From positions 40,621,538 through 40,685,537 of the forward strand of contig NC_045127.1 in assembly GCF_007655135.1 (NCBI RefSeq): 64,000 bases of DNA, read 5' to 3'. A model generated the notes under the pieces. It saw only the letters and a program-made list of their open reading frames with translations, was not told the DNA's origin and searched no databases. The translations under genes and the position numbers were made by a program. Of the stretch, positions 10,479-22,051 are shown one piece after another (position 1 is the first letter of the stretch; every line of letters begins with the position of its first letter). This stretch comes from Punica granatum. Its lineage: Eukaryota > Streptophyta > Magnoliopsida > Myrtales > Lythraceae.

Positions 10479-13400
10479 ATGAAGTTATTCTCGTGGAATT
10501 GTCATGGTGTCGGTAGCATTAATTTTCTAGGATCGTTGAGAGATTACTTACGTCTGCATAGTTCGAATATTGTAGCCATTGTTGAACCTCGTATTTGTGA
10601 TGCGCGAGCTAATAAGGTTTACAGGAAGTTTCGGGAGTTTGAGGTTGTCCGGGTGGAGGCTGAAGGATTCTCAGGCGGTGTCTGGGTATTTTGGAGGCCG
10701 GACCGTCTCAGGCTCACTATTCTACAACATCATAGGCAAGCTATCCATGTACAGGTGGAGAGGGAAGCCGCTCATGGCTCTTCACCACGGTTTACGAAAG
10801 CCCCAGTGCCGCAATCCGGGAGGATCTATGGGGCTTTCTTCACTGGGTAGCCCCAACAGGTGATGATGCGTGGTTACTTATGGGGGATTTCATTGCGATT
10901 GCCTCGGAGGTTGAAAAGTCTAGCGGAGCACCCTTCAATCCAAATGAGGCCTCTAAGTTCAATGAGGTGCTCCATCGGTGTGGCTTGTTGGACGTGGGTA
11001 GCACGGGGCCTTCGTTCACATGGAGGGGGTCGATCTATCGGGGACGCGAGATGATCTTTTGTCACTTGGACCGAGCTGTGTGTAATGCCCAGTGGCGGGT
11101 ACTCTTCCCGGATGCTTCGGTGATAGTCTTGCCGTTTTCGAAATCGGACCACCATCCTTTGTTCACTTACTGCCAGAGTCGCCAGTCTTCGTCGCCCCAT
11201 CGACGGCAGTTTCGCTACATGGCAGCGTGGCACACACACCTCAGGCAGCTCTTGGTGAAAATCTCAATGTGTTTCGATTTCGGGTACAACAATGGAATAA
11301 GAATATCTTCGAGAACATTCACTTCCGTAAGACCATGGCCCTATTGAGATTAGGGGCATCCAAAGGGCCTTGCAAATGGGACCGAATCTTTTCCTTGATC
11401 AACTGGAGAAGAAGATCAGAAGTGAGTTAGAGGAAATCCAAGTGCAGGAGGAATTGTTTTGGTATCAAAAATCGAGGAGCACTTGGGTTAAAGTCGGCGA
11501 TTGCAATACTAAGTACTTCCATGCTCGAGCGGTTATTAGGAGGAAGAGATTGAAGGTAGAAGCGCTGCGAGGAGAGGATGGTGCGTGGGTGGATGACGAT
11601 GCCTGTCTAAGCGAGATCGCGGTAAAGCACTTCCTGGCCTTGTACACCACTGTTGACATACCAGACGAGTTCCAAACAAATCATTGCTTTTCAGAGCTAC
11701 CCAATGGGGCGGACAGCTTGCTCAGCGCAACTCCTACGACAGAGGAGATTTGTCGGGCTCTCTTCAGTATGTCTCCGCTTCGGGCGTCGGGACCCGATGG
11801 GTTCCAGGCCTTCTTTTATCAAAAGAATTGGGAGACTGTGCATTCCTCGTTGTTTGAATACGTTAAGGAAGTCTTTGAAGAAGGGAAGTTTGTGGCAGAG
11901 ATGAACTCTACCTTACTTGTCCTAATTCCGAAAGTTTCGCTTCTGGAGACGATTCACCAATTTTGCCCGATTAGCTTGTGTAATGTCTTGTACAAGCTAA
12001 TCACGAAGCTAGTGACAAACCGGCTTCAGCCTACATGCTCATCTCCCCGTATCAGTTGAGTTTTGTCCCGGGACGACACATTCAGGACAATGTGATCATT
12101 GCTTAGGAATTAATGCACTCCATACGAAAGATGAAGCGGCAGAAGAGTTTCATGGCCATCAAGATTGATTTGGAGAAAGCATATGATCGTGTGAATTGAG
12201 ATTTTCTCTCGAGTACACTATCGTTGGCCAGGATTCCATTACGATTGAAGCAGATCATTATGGATTCTGTGTCTACCCCGTCTATGCAGGTGTTGTGGAA
12301 CGGCGAACTCACTGAACCATTCTTTTCGAGGAGGGGTATCCGGCAAGGCTTTCCTTTGTCACCCTACTTGTTCGTCTTGTGCATCGAATGACTTGCTCAC
12401 TTAATCTTTGATTCTGTCGAGGCGGGACGGTGGAAACCGATTCGCATTGGGGCTCGAGGCCCACCTATTTCCCAAATAATGTTCTCCGATGATCTCCTTC
12501 TATTTGCGGAGGCCTTGGTAGATCGGATTAAGGAGGTGATGTGTGTTCTAGAGACATTTTGTCAAGGTTCGGGACAGAAGGTGAGCATGGCTAAATCCAT
12601 AATCCACTTTTCTGGCAATGTTTCAGGGAGCATTCGAGATCGCATTTGTGAGATCAACTCGCTCACACAGACAGAGGACTTGGGGAAGTATTTAGGGATC
12701 TCAATTGTTCATGGTCGAGTGCAGAGGACGCTCTTCCACAGCATGCTGGAACGAGTGAGGAATCGTCTTAACGGCTGGTCAGCTTCTTCTCTTACAATGG
12801 CGGGCCCAGTTACCTTAGTCCAGTCGGTTCTACAGTCCATCCCTACGTACCAAATGCAGGTTGTAAATCTTCCCCGTAGCATCTGTATGGAGCTCGAGAG
12901 ACTATGTCGAAATTTCCTCTGTGGCCACTCAGAGAACTAGAGACGGCTTCATATGGTTCAGTGGGATGCAATCACTCGTCCGAAAGAGGAAGCGGGGCTG
13001 GGACTTCGATGCATGAGCGAGTTTAATTGCGCTCTGCTCGGAAAGATCGTGTGGGGAGTTGTCACTCGTCCTTCGGAGCTATGGGTGCAATTATTGACGA
13101 ACAAGTACCCAAATCGAATGGGACCTGACTTGTCTTTATTGGCAAAGCTAGGAGATTCGTGGCTATGAAGAGGTATTACCTCCTCTTGGAACAGAGTCAA
13201 ACAAGGCTTAGGCTGGCATATTCAATCGGGGTTTCGTGCTCGATTCTAGAATGATCAGTGGGTGCCGGGAAGCGGCCCTTTGGCTGACTATGCTGTGATT
13301 TTGTTGTCCGACGAGGAGGTGCAGGCCACGGTTCATAGCTATGTCACCGAATCGAGGAGATGGGATTGGGAACGGATTGCTCCCCGGCTGGACAATTCAT

Positions 13401-14530
13401 CGCTGCTGCGCATTGCTAGTGTGATGGCCCCGACCTCGGGTGCCCAAGGAAATGACATTCCATTTTGGCGGTTGGCATTGTCTGGGAATTATACGGTCGC
13501 ATCGGCATACGAACATTTAATTGAGGGCTCGGGGACTGATCACTTCTCCAAGCTATGGAAGAATATTTGGAGATGGGAGGGTCCGCAACGTATTCGATTC
13601 TTCCTTTGGTGCACAGCCCGGGAGAGCTTGCTCACGAACGAAGCTCGTTATCGAAGGAGCTTGTGCGACACCCCTAGTTGCCCCTACCGTGAGAGTGGGG
13701 CTGAATCTGCTTTACATGTTCTACGGGATTGTGCTCTGGCGAAGCAAGTTTGGTCGAGGCTTGTCCCCATCGATGCTCAACCGGAATTCTTCACTCTTGA
13801 CCTATTGGATTGGCTTTGGCAAAATTTGTTTTACCCGCATCATCAACACCGGTCGACTACCTTTGTTACAGGTTGCTAGTTGTTGTGGACGTGGAGGAAC
13901 AAGGAGCTTTTTGAGTCGGATTTCAGCTGTCCCACCTCGGCACGTCGAACTATCTTACAGACCGCTCGATCTTTCCGGGATGGGCGGGCATTGGTGGAAA
14001 ATGCGATAGATACTATCTCCAAATGCTAGTTCAACATTAGTTGGATTCGGCCCCCCGAGGACTTCTTCAAATTTAACACGGACGGCTCTTCTAGAGGCAA
14101 TCTCGGGGCAGTCGGAGCTGGTGGCCTCCTTCGCGATGTAGATGGCAGGTGGATCGTGGGATTTGCTCAAAACATTGGCATTGCTACGGTCACCATGGCG
14201 GAGCTTTGGGGGTACTCACGGGGATGGAGTTGGCTTGGAACGTGGGATGCCGAAGGTTAATTCTTGAAGTGGACTCATTAGCGGTCTTGCGGATTATTTA
14301 AGGGGACGGTCCTACTGCTCCTTGGCTACAGACTCTTCGAGGTCGAATTCTTGACCTTTGTCGTCGAGATTAGGAGGTCCGGATGCAACACACATATCGA
14401 GAGGGTAACTATTGTGCGGAAAAGTTTGCAAATATGGCTCTGGAGTACCCGCTCGGCACGCATATTTTTCACTTAGTTCCTAATGGGGTGTTGCAGCTGC
14501 TATTAGGCGACATTGTAGGGACCACCATGC
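10479..14530 (+). pseudogene. LINE ORF2: endonuclease - RT - zf-RVT - RNase H (broken)
   Basis: ORF2 starts MKLFSWNCHGVGS, the APE-type endonuclease start. After a frameshift near 10850 the endonuclease continues to SDHHPL (11144-11161), its catalytic C-terminal motif. RT motifs follow: SGPDGF (near 11793), KIDLEKAYDRV (near 12165), GIRQGFPLSPYLF (near 12337) and the catalytic box FSDDLLLF at 12482. The zf-RVT region at about 13540-13760 keeps C..C and H..C positions. RNase H starts FKFNTDGSSRGN (near 14065) and runs to about 14450. Stops near 12056, 12105, 12198, 12388, 12938 and 13166 plus frameshifts disable it. The protein would nick target DNA and copy the element RNA at the nick. Confidence 0.85.
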
Positions 14531-14639
14531 CCCTGCCTTATTTTTGTTTCGTTGTAATTTGGGCTATGCCCCCGACTTTACCCAAAAAAAAAAGTACAAG
14601 GCAGAAGCTAACTCCCAAAAACCAAATGACAACCCAGCT

Positions 14640-15114
14640 AATATTTACATCACACCTGCCTAGTACATGTGCCTAGCTATAGAAGAATATACAAGTTTAA
14701 ATGAGACACCGGGGAGAACAGGTATTTTCAATCTAACTTCATCAAAAATTCTCTGTATCAAAGCTACATCACACATATGGTATTTCTTGAAAATACTGGT
14801 GTTGCAATTCTTCCATATTCAATAAATGTAATTTGTCCAGAATAACTTCAAGAAAACATCATCCAACTTTCTACCTTTAAGGGAGGAAATCCAGCAAAGC
14901 TTTGATCTCCATTCTGCATTTTATCTGCACTTAATCTCTGTGCACATATTCGAGCCATTAAACTCTTCTACATACCTTGAATAACCAAGGTAGCATGCAG
15001 GTGAAAAATATGTGGTCTAAAGTTTCCATATAGGAGCTAAAAATCTCGCCTGAAAAGAAAGAAAACTTGCCTGCTTCAAAAATTTGATCAAATTGCAGAG
15101 AAGTCCCTGCATCC
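14640..15114 (-). mobile_element. Remnant of a second LINE (C-terminal region)
   Basis: Read on the minus strand this gives ..METLDHIFFTC.., the zf-RVT motif, then KGRKLDDVFLKLFW and an IWKNCNTSIF stretch, the usual C-terminal part of plant L1 ORF2. Stops are scattered through it. The plus-strand LINE (7510-14594) and the solo LTR at 15115 both appear to have landed in this older copy. Confidence 0.55.
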
Positions 15115-15781
15115 TGTTGGGAAGGGATATGCTCAACCAAACAACAACACAACGATTAATCTTCCTCCCCTACTAGTGTAATCGAGATAAGAACCAATCA
15201 AATCAACCAACAAGCAGTAAAGTAAAAGAACACCAAGAATTTTACGTGGAAAACCCCGATGTGGGGAAAAACCACGGGACCAACTCCGAATCAACGATCC
15301 ACTATGAATAAGGTTATACAATGTCTTTCATCAAGGGTAAACCCTTGGATCACCAAACTCAAGAGAAACACTCTTTTGGATCACCTAAATACTAAATTCG
15401 TCACCCACACCGGGTGGTTCACAAAGTCAGCTGAAACAGCACCTACAGAGCTCGAATAGAAATTATGACCGTTCAGAACTTAGCTCCACACGTCATGAAG
15501 CTTCTGTCAAAATTTCGTCCCAATCGGAGTTCGTTTACGCTTCCGATCGAGATTTGATCTCCAGCTGCGCGCTGCTCTCTGTAACCCGAATTTCAGCTAT
15601 GTTCCTCTCTATTATGTACTGCCTTTTGCTGATCTGATATCCTATTAGCTGCCGCCTCTTACCCAGCTAATTTAGCTGAAAATTAACCCTAACAAAAGTG
15701 GGTCATTGGGCCTATTAAAGTCCGATAAAAACCCAACACAATTTGAGTTCAACTTCCTCCAAATTGGAGGGATACCCAACA
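15115..15781. mobile_element. Solo LTR, 667 bp, perfect TSD CATCC
   Basis: The unit begins TGTTGGGAAGGGATATGC and ends GGGATACCCAACA, so the ends are inverted TGTTGGG/CCCAACA. It is flanked by CATCC at 15110-15114 and 15782-15786. It contains 'acgtggaaaaccccgatgtgg', a phrase I associate with plant Ty1/copia LTRs. No internal region is present. The minus-strand LINE remnant continues on both sides. Confidence 0.85.
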
Positions 15782-15786
15782 CATCC

Positions 15787-15990
15787 TTTCCTCTGCGCAT
15801 TGAAAGATCAGTTTCATATTGCATGATAAAATATGAAATAATAACCAACCAGTGATAGGCATCGCTCCACATCATTGCCAATATTCTCGACCCACATTTG
15901 CTCACTACAAGCAAAACAAGGAGAAATATCAGTTCTATTCTGCCAACTTTGATGTTGCCAGAAACTAAATCGACAGAAGCAACCAATTAA
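15787..15990 (-). mobile_element. LINE remnant upstream of the solo LTR
   Basis: This is minus-strand sequence contiguous with 14640-15114 once the solo LTR is set aside. It is weakly coding and broken. I assign it to the LINE remnant by position; sequence support is limited. Confidence 0.35.
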
Positions 15991-16390
15991 TTACACATTC
16001 CCTATTGAAAGAAGAGAGAGAAAGTAGAAGTTCTAATTGATCTTTGCGCTTTCTTTTTCTGTATGGGAGCTCTCTGTAAGATGAGTGCTTCCTCTTCTTC
16101 TTGCACAACTCTCCTCGATGCTTCTGAAGCTCGACTATCTTCCTTAGGCCCAAAAAAGAGCTGTTACTCCTATTTCTACAAGACCAATTTGTAGAGGAAA
16201 AATAAGCCTCAGACTTCAAATCTTTTATAATAGCACTAAGTCAACAAAGCAAATATACGAGGATTACAAAATTGTACCCTAAGATTCACACCGCTAACAG
16301 TAATGACATCAATAAGTTGTTCAATATGCTGATCTGCAAAGGCTCTAGATACTTTTTGCTTCTTACTGAGCAAGTTGAAGATTATATTGA
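15991..16390 (-). other. Possible minus-strand host exons, unrecognised
   Basis: One stretch (about 16386-16240) reads without a stop for about 45 codons and includes QKVSRAFADQHIEQLIDVIT. A second (about 16190-16010) reads [16 protein letters not shown] followed by a Lys/Arg-rich tail. 'ttggtcttgtag' just before the second could be a splice acceptor. I do not recognise the protein, and the link between the two is a guess. Confidence 0.25.
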
Positions 16391-16613
16391 AATGCACTAA
16401 TTATTACATTATAGAATCAGATCAAACTAATCAACTACAACGCAGCAAAGTAATCACCATGAGGGTGGTGAAGAACTAAGTGATTTAGGTGGCTTTTTTT
16501 GGCTAATAGAAGCCTTTTTTGGAAGGTGTTCTCCAATTTCCTCTGGGTGAAGATGTTAACTGGGACCCTACTTAACAGAACAAAGACAAGTAACCACTTA
16601 ATGGAGAGAGGAT
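16391..16613. other. Intergenic DNA, nothing recognised
   Basis: Short flank left of the second large solo LTR; no gene or element seen. Confidence 0.4.
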
Positions 16614-19487
16614 TGTGCGCACCCGAATTTCGTCTCGTCGGGGCACGCATGCGCGCGCCTAAATGCAACGCGGCTTGGGAGTGTCCACCTTCCCGGGGAC
16701 GCGCGACGGACGCACGTGAAAAGGAGTCGCCACTACCTGTTTACGACCAGAAGGTCGAGGGCCGGTGAGTTGCCCGGGTCTAGGAGTACGGGGTACACCT
16801 AATTGCTAAGGCATATGGTCTGCGAAACCCGAGGTTCCGAATTCGGGGGTTCTGTTACATGCGAGCCTATATCTCGCATGCCCTATTGGTACTCTAGCTT
16901 GTCTAGGCTTGCCATTTTTATTTAATTACCGCTTAATTAAGTTTCGCTCATTTTACGCGTTTTGACACCGTAAATTCGAATAGACACTTGAACCGTACAC
17001 TCTCCAACCGGGATTATTACATGAATAAATATGCATCATAAAACCCTTACATTGTTCTCTCAAATAAAAGATAAATTACAATGACTGAATCCCGGTCGGT
17101 TCGCGTTCGGCCGTTATTTCACTCATGCTCATCGTATGATTTTGGAAAAGACCGGAAATTAAATTAAATACGCACTCGGTGTATGGGGGCATTGGACCCC
17201 GTGATCGAAGGTTATGGGCATTGGACCCGGTGAATCGTATCCTAAAGGACCGGGCTCGACTCGCATAATAAATAAGTGTAAAAATGTAACAAGTAAGCGC
17301 AAATAAACAAACAATGAGATTTTGTTATCGCCAAATTTACGTGAGTTAATCAATTATTATCCGGGGTATCTTAACATACAAATCCTACCTTAAAACAAAC
17401 AAATAGGATGATGGATAGCGTATGTAGCATTCGGCATCATTTAACGGACCCGACAGACATGATGTCCATAGTCAAGTCTTGAATGAGTGGGTTATTTTTA
17501 GATTATTCTGTATCGCGACAATATGGCTTTTACAGATTAAAAGTATTTTCACCTAAAATACCCAAAACCTAACCCTCTATTCGACTATTGCCCATGTTTG
17601 ATTTAAGCCGAGTTTGTGATTAATTTGTTTTCCTGTTTTGACCAATTCTATGCACAAACCTACGCTAGGATCACGGCAGGACAAGAACCGGTAATCATGC
17701 CCTTGAATCGGTAAATATGTGTGTGCATGAAAATCAAGATTACGTTGTACGTATCTCGGTGCTTTTGAAATTGTGAATTTTGAAAAGGGCATGACTAATA
17801 GTTCTTGAACTGTCGACGCGATTACAAATTATTAATCAATTCGTGCAATCCAATTAAAGAAATCAAGTGATTTAATTTAGCCAAATTTAATGTCCCGATT
17901 ATCCCGTGTGTAAAATTTTAGGTTAATTAAAAAAACTTGCCGAATGCTTTAGTCTACGGATTTCGAGCCGTCGAGATAGCCATTAGTTGACCGCCCGATA
18001 AACTCTAATTTCCGACATGGTCACATAATTACAAAAATGAAATATTTAAATGGGGCACATACATTGTCGGTGGGTGATCCAAGTAGAAAAGGGCCTGATA
18101 TTTTTAGAAAATGTCCAGGGGACTGAATTGAACGATTTTAAAAGAGCAGGGACTGATTTGAAAATTTTGAAAAAAAATTGGGGACTGATCTGAAAATTCT
18201 AACAAATTGGGGACTGATCTGAAAATTCTAAAAAAATGGGGACTGTGTAAAAAAAATACTGAAAATGTCCAAGGACTTATTTGAAATGAATTTGAAAATC
18301 TGGACTGATCTGAAAAAAAAGGCCCCAGGACTAAACTGAAACAACTTGAAAAGTTTCTAGGGATGCTTGAAAAATTCTGGAAAATCCAAGGACTGATTGG
18401 AAAATAGTAAAATGACCGAGACTTGATTGAAAATAATTTTTAGAATTCGGGGCAGATCTGAAAAAAATAAAATGGGTCCTCTGGACTGAAATGTGACAAA
18501 ATGGATAGTTCGTAAAATAGAGTTTGGGACAAATCCGATCACTCACGCGACCCAGGAACACTCATTTCACATTATATCCATCAAGCAAGCAATAATATTC
18601 AGGAAAGGAGCCCTAATCATGCCACTAAGTCGAGAATTTACCTAGTTCGGAAAGTTGAGGGGCTTCTTTGTAAAAATAAAAAAAATCACCGGACAATCGG
18701 GTCGGACCGGATTGGATCGGACTGCCCACCCGAGGGAAGAAACCGCCCGGAAAAGCGCTGGGCCGGACTGAAGCGTGTTGGGCCTGAATGGGCTAGACCT
18801 GCGAAGAAAGGGAAATGGGCCGAGGCCCGTCAGCCGGCGGCGGTCGGGATCGCCGGGGACGGCAGCGATTCGCGCCTCTGGACGCCGCGACGACGGCACG
18901 AGAGGGTGCGGGAGATAGCTCTGGGCGCCACTTGGGCCACGCGGTGTCCGGTTTGGACTTCACCGAGGTCGAAACGGCCGGAATCGAGGGAGTTTTCGCG
19001 ATTTTCCGGCGATGGTCCCGAATCGCACCGATCTCCAAATTCTCTCAAACGAGAGCCAATTTTTCCTTTTTTCCCTCTGGGTCGTGTCCCTCCTGAGCCG
19101 AATCCTCGTTCTGTTTATTTTGATTTCAATTTTATCCGCTTTCCGTTGAGATTTCGGCCGATTTGGCGGAAATCGCGAAAATCGCGATTTTGGGGGATCC
19201 TAGGTTGGCGGCGTCGCGGGCAGCCGGCGAGCGCTGCCCGGCCCTGCCCGAATCGTTTTTTTTTTTTTTTTAAAAAAAAGGCCGGCGGTCACGGGCAGCC
19301 GGTCAACGCTGCCTGTGACCTGCCCGAATGTTTTCTTTTCTTTTCTCTTTTTTTTATACATATATATATATAATTTAATTTAAATTAAAAATTTTATTCT
19401 CTTTTTTTTTTAAAGAAAAGGTAATAAATTGGAATAAAATGACGATTTTGCCCCTTGGAGCCGATGGACCGAAATGGGGTGCTGACA
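16614..19487 (-). mobile_element. Second large solo LTR (same family), 2874 bp
   Basis: It starts TGTGCGCACCCGAATTTC and ends GGGTGCTGACA, the same ends as the 1221-5674 unit, with a perfect 5-bp TSD AGGAT (16609-16613 and 19488-19492). Blocks match the first solo LTR in order: the 'cgaggttccgaattcggggg' segment, the 'ttggaccccgtgatc' segment, the short subrepeats (18115-18490), a GC-rich region (18690-19320) and the terminal phrase. It is about 1.6 kb shorter. No coding domain or PBS is present. The orientation is minus by comparison with the LTR at 59187. Confidence 0.85.
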
Positions 19488-19492
19488 AGGAT

Positions 19493-20104
19493 CACATATT
19501 ATTCAAGGAAGCATAACCTCCATAACCCAAGCTTAAATTCAAGGAGAAGATGATAGGGAGATTAAAATCCTGTAATTCATTAAACCACCAGATTTAATAA
19601 GATAGATAATAGATAATACTAAGAGGAAAGAAGAAATAAAAGCACAAAGGAATATGAGGAATAATGAAGAATGAAGAATGTGATGGCTAATTAGAACCTA
19701 TCAGCTCCTATTCTAGTGATACGTTAAATGGCATACTCAATTATTCAAAGCTAACCAAGTATAAGCAAATGAAGTAATGAAAAGATATTTATACTATAAT
19801 TTGTAATTTTCCTTGGTGCTTCATCTTTTCTTTTAAGGATCCTTTGAACACTTTCCAAGGCATAATGACTTAATGCAAGAAGCTGTAATGACAAAAATGA
19901 ATACATAAAGATATGTTTGAAATCGAAAATTGGCTGCTAAGGAAGATAAGAGTGAACCCTTGGGCATACGTCCAGGGTACCGTGCCAACTATATCCCTTT
20001 CACAATATACTGACTGCTCAGTACGGAGGAAGTCTACTTAGTTTTAAGGCAGTAATGCACAACATAAGAGCATCATAAATAATGCAACACATGTAATGCC
20101 TCCA
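19493..20104. other. Intergenic DNA, nothing recognised
   Basis: AT-rich sequence with many 'aagaatga/ataagata' words; no coding or element signal that I can support. Confidence 0.4.
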
Positions 20105-20113
20105 TATACTAAA

Positions 20114-20462
20114 GGGGAATTTACCCCAAATGACCCGTGATTTACCCGTTTTGTCAAATCTATCATATGTTTTTTTTTGTCAAATATATCTCATGATTTA
20201 CTTTTTGCATCAAATCTATCCCGGCGTTATCTTTTCCGTCGACATCAAATGGCCGTGCTGGCGTGACGCCCACGTGGTAAGTGTGGCCCACTATCGCTCC
20301 ACGTGGGCGCCACGTTAGCACGGCTGTTAGATGTCGAGGGAAAAGATAACGCCGTGATAGATTTGATGCAAAAAGTAAACCATGAGATATATCTAACAAA
20401 AAAAAACATAAGATAAATTTGACAAAACGGATAAATCATGGGTCATTTAGAGTAAAAACCCC
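20114..20462. mobile_element. Foldback Mutator-type MITE, perfect 9-bp TSD
   Basis: The element runs GGGGAATTTACCCC.. to ..TTTAGAGTAAAAACCCC. Almost its whole length is an inverted repeat: 'atgacccgtgatttacccg' on the left pairs with its inverse on the right, and the GC-rich centre ('cgctccacgtgggcgccacg') also folds on itself. The 9-mer TATACTAAA flanks both sides (20105-20113 and 20463-20471). The length, GG..CC ends and 9-bp TSD fit a Mutator MITE. A transcript through it would form a long hairpin. Confidence 0.8.
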
Positions 20463-20471
20463 TATACTAAA

Positions 20472-22051
20472 GTATCCTCGATATATGAACATCTCTCAAA
20501 CAATTTAAAATGCTAATCAATTTCCACTGGATTATATAGAACCGCTGACAAATACTGCATCATGGGGTGCCTCTGAACACATTTATTTAAATAAGCCAAA
20601 CGGCATGAGCATGTATCCCTCTAACAATGGGCATGCCATCGAATTATTAGGCCCAATTACCTTAATGGAGAAACAGAGGGAAAGATCGGGATGCTGTCGA
20701 ACATGTGGTGGGCGCAAAAGACATGGAGGCAAAGAGGACGCAAGGGAACTGTTCAAGTATTCGAGTGTAATTGACAAACGAAAATGGAATATGGACAACC
20801 CCAATGGTCAATGGAAAAACAAAAGTTTAGTGGCCGGTTGGATAGGGGATCAACAATGGAGAGAACAAAGCGTGGGTGGCTGGAAAGTGTACCTTAAAAT
20901 CCGTCAAACAGGTCCAGAAAGAGGCTCCAATTGGAAGAATTGAGTTCGAGAGCAATCCCTAAGGGAAAGCCCAACGTCCGTGTGAGAAAATAGGTAGGAA
21001 GCAGTGGCACGGACAGGTTAAGCTAGCTGCTAAAGGAAGTAAGAGAGACTGAGGGACAATCACAGAGACTACATATGGAGAAGGCGAAATAGTGGACAAA
21101 TTGAAGAGATATATATAGAGATAGACAGAAAAAGAGAGAGCTCGTGGTGACTTTTGGTAGAAGGAGGGGCATGCACATTAGGACGTCATCAGAGAGGAGC
21201 GAAAGTAATTTTGGAATAACAGAACACAGTTGACAGGATTCGTTCGAATAGTTGCGGCACAATTAGAGAGAAGGGGCTCCATTGGAGTCCCTACGTGTGA
21301 AAATACACTATTGAGCTTTACATTTTTTATATAGAGTATAGAAGTATAGATTTATAAAACTACACCAAATTATGAAATATTCATAAATTTGATACGTGAA
21401 TGAAATTTTGTGAAAGCGAAGCGGACTTTACTGACTCAACTATAATTAAACAAAGGCCACCGCTTCCCATCAGATTTCGATTGTCTAAAGAAAATTTAAT
21501 ATGTTATGAAGGTCTCATTAATTAGAAACCATTTTAAATTCAAGGAAATATTTCAGTTTTAATTCTCAAACCCTTAAATATTTTAGATGAAAATTTACAT
21601 TATACTAAACATGTCAAAGGAGTTTTTTTTTGGTACGGACAAAAGCTAGTGAAAGTGAAAAAGGGGTGGGTTAATGCGTTCGGAGAATATATAACCCCAT
21701 TTTATTTATAGGAGAAACTCCATATTATCGAAGACAGAAAATTACAAATACTCATGGTTATATGCATCCCACAAGATCTATAGCCGATCCACTCAGGATT
21801 ACGTAATATTTCTTCTGTGTCATAATGGTCATGGACTGTGAACGTACTATGATAGATCTGCGGCAGAAATAAAGAGGTATGGAAAATTTTATATTGAAAA
21901 AGGAACTCGGATGCTCTTGCTTCTAGTTGTTCTAGAACATGCGCCGCATCATTAAATTTCCTTTTCGACTATATTATTCTCAGGAAAAAAGACACTTTGG
22001 CCATGCATGGACATTTACGTTAAGTATCTCTTTGGTCATTAACATTTACTG
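20472..22051. other. Intergenic DNA; one unrecognised ORF
   Basis: An open stretch of 112 codons (20605-20943, +) contains a CxxC-type segment (GCCRTCGGRKRH) but has no recognisable domain, and I do not call it a gene. 'ctatatatatctcttc' on the minus strand near 21104 could be a TATA element for a minus-strand transcript. The rest is AT-rich. Confidence 0.35.

Larger units (their letters stand above)
7510..14594 (+). mobile_element. LINE (L1-type with RNase H), full length, decayed
   Basis: It is flanked by a direct repeat GTACAAGGC (7501-7509 and 14595-14603), partly extended by gaag/agaag, and ends in an A11 tail (14584-14594). ORF1 (DUF4283 plus CCHC knuckle), then endonuclease, reverse transcriptase, zf-RVT and RNase H follow in the usual plant L1 order. 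Stops and frameshifts make it non-autonomous now. A hAT-type element sits inside ORF1 (7957-8988); without it the element is about 6.05 kb, normal for the family. The 5' boundary is set by the TSD and is uncertain by a few bases. Confidence 0.85.

Noticed and set aside
20605..20943. 112-codon plus-strand ORF as a gene
   Set aside because: No recognisable domain, promoter or splice context; listed only as unassigned.
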